Both the position numbers and the translations under genes were made by a program. From the NCBI RefSeq assembly GCF_000003815.2, contig NC_049993.1:5483686-5547685 (forward strand): DNA of 64,000 bases. Direction: 5' to 3'. The notes under the pieces were generated by a model. That model worked only from the letters and a program-made list of their open reading frames with translations. It did not search any database and was not told the DNA's origin. Positions within the stretch are counted from its first letter, which is position 1, and each line of letters begins with the position of its first letter. Source of the DNA: Branchiostoma floridae. Its lineage: Eukaryota; Chordata; Leptocardii; Amphioxiformes; Branchiostomatidae. Shown in pieces: positions 54,701 to 60,700 of the stretch.

Positions 54701-57700
54701 CTATAGTGTCATTATTTGCCTAATGGGTGGCATCCATGACTAGAAATTGCATTTCAGAGGATTTATGACCACTTTTGTACGAAGTCTTATTGATGCCCTT
54801 TACAGTCTAGCCTGGTAGGAAAGCTGTCTTCCTCAGTTGATAAATTCTTGCATACAAAAAAGCTCTAATTCCAGATCTCTCCCAAAATTCAAGCCTTCAT
54901 TCCCTTAGCCAAGGCTTTCACCAAAATTATTGAAAAATGTTTTTAGACCCATCCTACTCAGGAACCAACAATAGATAGACAAACCAAACCAAACATCAAA
55001 TATACCAAATAATTGGTGAGAACAATTGTGTTTGAAAAAAAAAAATGATAAAAAAAGATTACAGTATGAGCAATGGAAATCATCCAAACAATTTATATGA
55101 AACAGCCCAAGAGTGATTCTGACATCAATAGCCACCAATAATTTCAGGAGCACATTTTCTCTGTAATGTCACTCATAAATGTTTTTGAAAGTGTGCCCTG
55201 GATTATGCTATATTTTGGTTTCCTGTCAAAACATGTACCTAAAGACTGTCTAAATTCCCACTGATGGGCTACAAAGCAGCACCTGAAAATGGAGCGATTA
55301 ATATTATGCATGGGGTCAGCAGAGGTTAAGGACCTAATGTTGCGATCACATTACCAATGGACTTCTTTTACATCAGGGTTAGAAAAGGTCCTTACTTACT
55401 GGTGTTCTAATATCACATTATAGGGCCAGAGTAAAGAAATACTTGGGCACTAACAATTACAGATATGTTCTCTCTGAAAATCTGTTGTAAATTGGAACTG
55501 GCTATGAAAAAAATTATTAGGGAAGAGTTTCACGTTTAAATCATTGGAGGGAGACATTGATAGCTTTGTAGGAATTTGAGCTGGCTGTTGATCAATTTGA
55601 TATATCCAGATATTGCCACATTATTGCTTTATTGAAGGGCAGTTTTATCAGCAACTGTTGATTAATACAAATAAACATAGCAGATATACTAAAATTTGGA
55701 AATATTTCTGACAAACATAAGACTAACTTGTTCCAGCCCAAATGTTAGCTGACTACTCAGGCCCTTAGACAAGGATAAATGACTCTCTGAACACAACTGA
55801 GCACATTACGGCCACACAAACCCCTTACAGGTTTTGTTATATATCAGCTTTTCTATTTTCTTGACAAAACTAGGGCTGATCAAGTCATTCAATAGCTACA
55901 CCAGCCTGCTAAGTAATCTGAAAGTAGAGCAAACCATTGGCAGGTGAGAAAATTGTGGTTATGCTTAAAGAACTTTCTCTGAATTTGAAAATATAAAATC
56001 CTTAACTGCCATATAACGTTACAAAATGTAGCATAGCAAGGTGTAATATACCAGTTCTGTAGTCGAAGTTGATACCTACACATTGTGAACTGGGAACTAA
56101 TAAAGCTTTTGCTAATATAATAATACCAGCATACTACTCATAGTAGACCCCTACTCTTTATGAGTGCTACAAAAACAGGTTTTAAGACCCCTTTCAAATG
56201 GGAGATATGGATAAATGGTTAGCATCATTACTTTGAACAGGTGGCATGTGTCTTCAGAAACACATTGTCTTAAAGGCATGACCCCCTTCCCCTGGTCCTT
56301 CCAAGGAGCTGTAGCCTCTCCTGGAGTGAAACACAAACCTTTTTCACAGGTGGCAGATTCATTTGTTACAGGCTGAAGGTAGTTTATGTGAGACCTCACC
56401 CTTTTCTGCACTCCTGGCCCAATTTACGCTTGTTCTTGATATTCATTTTTCTTCACGTCGCCACTACTTTACCTCTGAATTGTATTGATCAGGTGGATTC
56501 AGTTACCTTACTGGCTTTCTGTATTGTGATGCATTGGTTAATAGATAATTGTTGAGGGGGTGTTACACACTCACGACCTTGCTAATACACACTGTATAAC
56601 ATATACACTTATAACAAGCACCAAGGCAGCATACCACATAACTTCTGTACAAGTGGCAATGGACAAGCAGCAGGACTCTTCTTGAGAAATACAAGAGGTT
56701 CTCAAACATTCTTGAGGTGTGTTATTTCTTAAAGTGTGCATTTCTTGCGTCTGACTTCTGATGACTCGGACTGCAAACTCTCCACCTTAGATCCAGGGCC
56801 CAGTGCATGGGGGGTCCCGACAACGATTTACGCTGAATTCAGATGAACCCCCTACGTATTACGCTAAATCAAGGAAGGCAATTATGCTAAATTTGGTCGC
56901 ATCGCTACGAATTACGTAGATAAGATGGTTTTCCCTACGAATTATGGTAATAAAAATAGGCTGCCTACGCCTTACGTAAAAGAGCATACAGACCCTCAAT
57001 TGTCCACTGCGTAGCTCTATTATTGTTCACTCCCTGCTACAGACTTGTTCATCACTAGATATAGAAGCCATGAGTCTAGTACATCAGCAGGGACAGGTGG
57101 ACATGATTGATTGAATGGAAATCTACCTGTGTTTGTATGCTCGTGTAATGTTAGCAGCCTCATTTCCCTTGACGAAGACTGGAGTAACACTTGAAATTTT
57201 GGGTGAGTCCTGTTTTGTTTTGTGTTAGAACAACTAAAAGCCCAACTCCTACAAGATGGAAGAGCCATCACCTGGCAGTGATTGGGAGTAGCCTGATGAG
57301 AACCAGTCCATTGTTCCCCCTGGCCTGACAGAGACGAATGTGGGAACACAGTGCCCCATCAACACCTGGGTTAGGCTCTCACAGACAGACACACCACACC
57401 TTCCAAAAACTACATCTGTACCTCTGCCAGCTGGAGACTTCCTTCAAACCTTTACTGTCTTCCTCTCATAAATCCTGGGTTTCATCAAGACATGGTCACA
57501 GCAGGTGGTGAACAGAATTGACAGTGGGGACATCTTCATCTGTAACACACCTGTATCTACTCAGGGATAAAAACTTCTGTAGTGTTTACAGTAGCATGCA
57601 TGGTCCATTGGTCAGTGACCTTGGGTATAGATCATGACATTTCGTTACTCTCTTGACAAAATTTGAATTTCTGCTTGTATGTGTCAAACTTTAAAAAAAA

Positions 57701-60700
57701 ATCTAATGTCATTGTTTCTCCTAAAAAAACCTGTTATGTCTCATTTGCAAGAGATCCTGGCAACAAGAGATGAAGACCAAGGTTAAAAGTCACCTCAAGG
57801 GTGATTAAGGAATTTTTTATGTAATGCCCAGTCTTCATAAAAACAGTCAAAGATATGCCGAAAAAATATCTAAAAAATGCATCCAGCCAATCTTCATTGA
57901 TCTTGCTCACCAACAGACAGACAGACACATACACACAGAGACACACAGTCAGACACACACACACACAGACAAATACTACCTAAAATATACCCACCATTTT
58001 TCATGGAGGTAACCAGTGAAGTTTCAAGTCTGCTGAGTTGGAGCAGATTAACATTACGCAAGGCTAGTTATTAGGATAACTTTGAACTTCATCAACATTT
58101 CAGCTACCATCTCAGGTGCTACTGAATTTTCACTCATCCCCTCCCCCTTTTTTTATTCCATCCTAGTCCATCCCTCAGCCACCTCCACCCCCTCCATGTC
58201 CACATGTTCTCCCTAGTGATGATAAACTAACAGCAGGGATCCTCTCTGGGAGCTGAAGCCTTCCTGGTGTTGAAATAAAGTTTATCCAATTAATAATGCT
58301 ATCACACCTGATCTGGGAGACATGTGTTGTTGCTATATCCTCCTGTCACACACTGTAATAGCTACCAGGTTGGGACAACACACCAGACAGGCCTGCACCG
58401 TGGGCGGCCAGAAAACTCTGACCTTCCAAAGCAAGACAGGCATGATTCTTAAGACATGGTGAAGGTCAAGGGATGGCTGGACTTGAGCTAGAAGCTGACT
58501 CTGGAGCCTTGAGAGGATATCGATGGCAAAGTTGGGTAGGTGGTTGAAATGTAGGCCAACATGTGTTCGGATTTGTCAGGAGCACCCCATCTGGCCCAGA
58601 AATCTCTGTTGTGTTTAGATTGGATGAGCTGGGCTGACAGTTTGTGTTAGATTGTAAACAGATAGAATCAGGAGGCATTAGGGGAAGGTGCTGGTGGGCT
58701 GGGCACTTGTCACCTTGCCCCTGGCATACCGTGGCCGACTGGGACAATACTATTCAAACACTCCTGAGCCCAATTCCAAACGTCCCGCGGCAGATTCCAA
58801 CACTTCCGAGCCCAGTTCCAAACAGCGCGGCAGATTCCAACACTTTCGAGCCCAGTTCCAAACGTGCCGCGGCGCAGATTCCAACACTTCCGAGCCCAGT
58901 TCCAAGCGTGCCGCGGTCGGGTTTTCCAAACGTGCCGCGGCAGATTCCAACACTTCCGAGTCCAGTTCCAAACGTGCCGCGGCGCAGATTCCAACACTTC
59001 CGAGCCCAGTTCCAAGCGTGCCGCGGCAGGTTTTCCAACCGTGCCGCGGCAGATTCCAACACTTCCGAGTCCAGTTCCAAACGTGCCGCGGCGCAGATTC
59101 CAACACTTCCGAGCCCAGTTCCAAGCGTGCCGCGGCAGGTTTTCCAACCGTGCCGCGGCAGATTCCAACACTTCCGAGCCCAGTTCCAAACGTGCCTAGG
59201 CAGGGCAGACTCTACCAGGCTTCGTGGATCGGTGGTCTAATTGTAGAAATTGGACAAATAGAATCTATAGTACGCTAGGGGAGTTAGCCGGCCGATACAC
59301 GGAGCCTGGTAGAGGCTATAGGCAGGGTGTCCAACCGTCGAGTCGGCTTTGGGCTCCCGAAACCAAGGCTCACTGTATAGTGGCCCCTTATCTAATGGGT
59401 CAAGTGTTTTAATGATACGAAGTCTTTCCACCTAAACGAATATACAAAAAAACGTGGTTTTATATTCGTTAGGTGGAAAGACTTCGTATCATTTCGCTTC
59501 CTCGCCAAGCTGATGTAACCCTTGACCCATTAGAAAAGGGACCATCATGGATATTTCTTTATTGCAGTTTAAAATGTAAATAAATGAAGAAGGCTTAAAT
59601 AAAGCTGCAATGTCTGTCATTTATATGTCTCTATGCCACATGCACCACTGATAAGTTTAAGTAAAGCTTCCATTAAAATCTATCACTACATGCTAAGAAG
59701 AACGTAGCTATCTAGAAATATAAATGTACCCTTTTTCTATTAATTTAACTTACACAGATTTCAGGACAAGATCTTTTTTTCAAGTAGCCTAATGCCCAGC
59801 CGTACGACAGTTCCTGAGTCCCTTTTGTCCTTTTTTTTTATTTGTATGGTAAAAAAATGCTTGGATACCAAGCTACAAAAACAGTGACTTTCTTTGTATC
59901 TTAGTGGACATTGAAATCAAATCATAAATGTTAAAAAATTGAACCAGCCATGTTTCTACCTTTTCTTTTTCTCATAGTAGTCGTATTAAGTATACAAAAA
60001 ACAAATATCAATATCGATCACCATATGAAAGTGTGCCAGAATAACTCTACATAGTGCTGCAATCTGTTTCAATAGATGAGCCCAAATGGGAGCCCAAAGC
60101 CGAGTTCGACGGCTGAACACCCTGCCTCGGCACGTTTGGAACCTAGGTTTTGACACAGCAAGATAAAATACAAAATAGAAAGCCCGATAAAAATGACTAA
60201 AAAAAACGTATAAAAAAACAGCCGGAGCCTATAAACCTCTGCTTGGAGCGTATGGAAAACCCTGCCGCGGGACGTTTGGAACTGGGCTCGGAAGTGTTGG
60301 AATCTGCCGCGGCACGTTTGGAAAACCCTGCCGCGGGACGTTTGGAACTGGGCTCGGAAGTGTTGGAATCTGCCGGGGGACGTTTGGCTCGGAAGTGTTT
60401 GAATCATTTTGTCCCATTCGGCCACGGTACTGGCACCTCTGCCAAGGAAAATCAGGACCAGGCCCCCAACCATAGATCACCTCCACACCAGCTGGAGAAG
60501 GGCTGGGTGGGACAAGGAACCATTGTTGGGTACAAGTTCTCCTGCTATTGGTGCTTGGGGAGTTGACATGGTGTAACAGTTACCTTCTCACATACATTCA
60601 TGTATATCTAACTTTAAGGTAAGGGCTAGGCTCAACCAATGTCACTACTTGGATCACAGGAAAAGAAAAAGAAGAAATTTTGATTGCCAAGTAGACAGCA

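Larger units (their letters stand above)
58727..60429. mobile_element. 1.7-kb fold-back element with minisatellite arms
   Basis: The ends TACCGTGGCCGA and TCGGCCACGGTA are inverted and flanked by CTGGCA on both sides (58721-58726, 60430-60435). Each arm contains CCGCGG-rich tandem units in opposite orientation (58780-59200 and 60245-60400). Further in, CGGCTTTGGGCTCCC at about 59343 has its complement near 60090. A perfect-looking hairpin occupies 59411-59493. The layout resembles Foldback-type elements, whose long inverted termini are built of tandem repeats. No transposase was recognised. Confidence 0.72.

Noticed and set aside
58644-59278. Long ORFs of up to 198 residues on both strands.
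   Set aside because: They are generated by a stop-free minisatellite unit readable in several frames. No start context or domain supports them.
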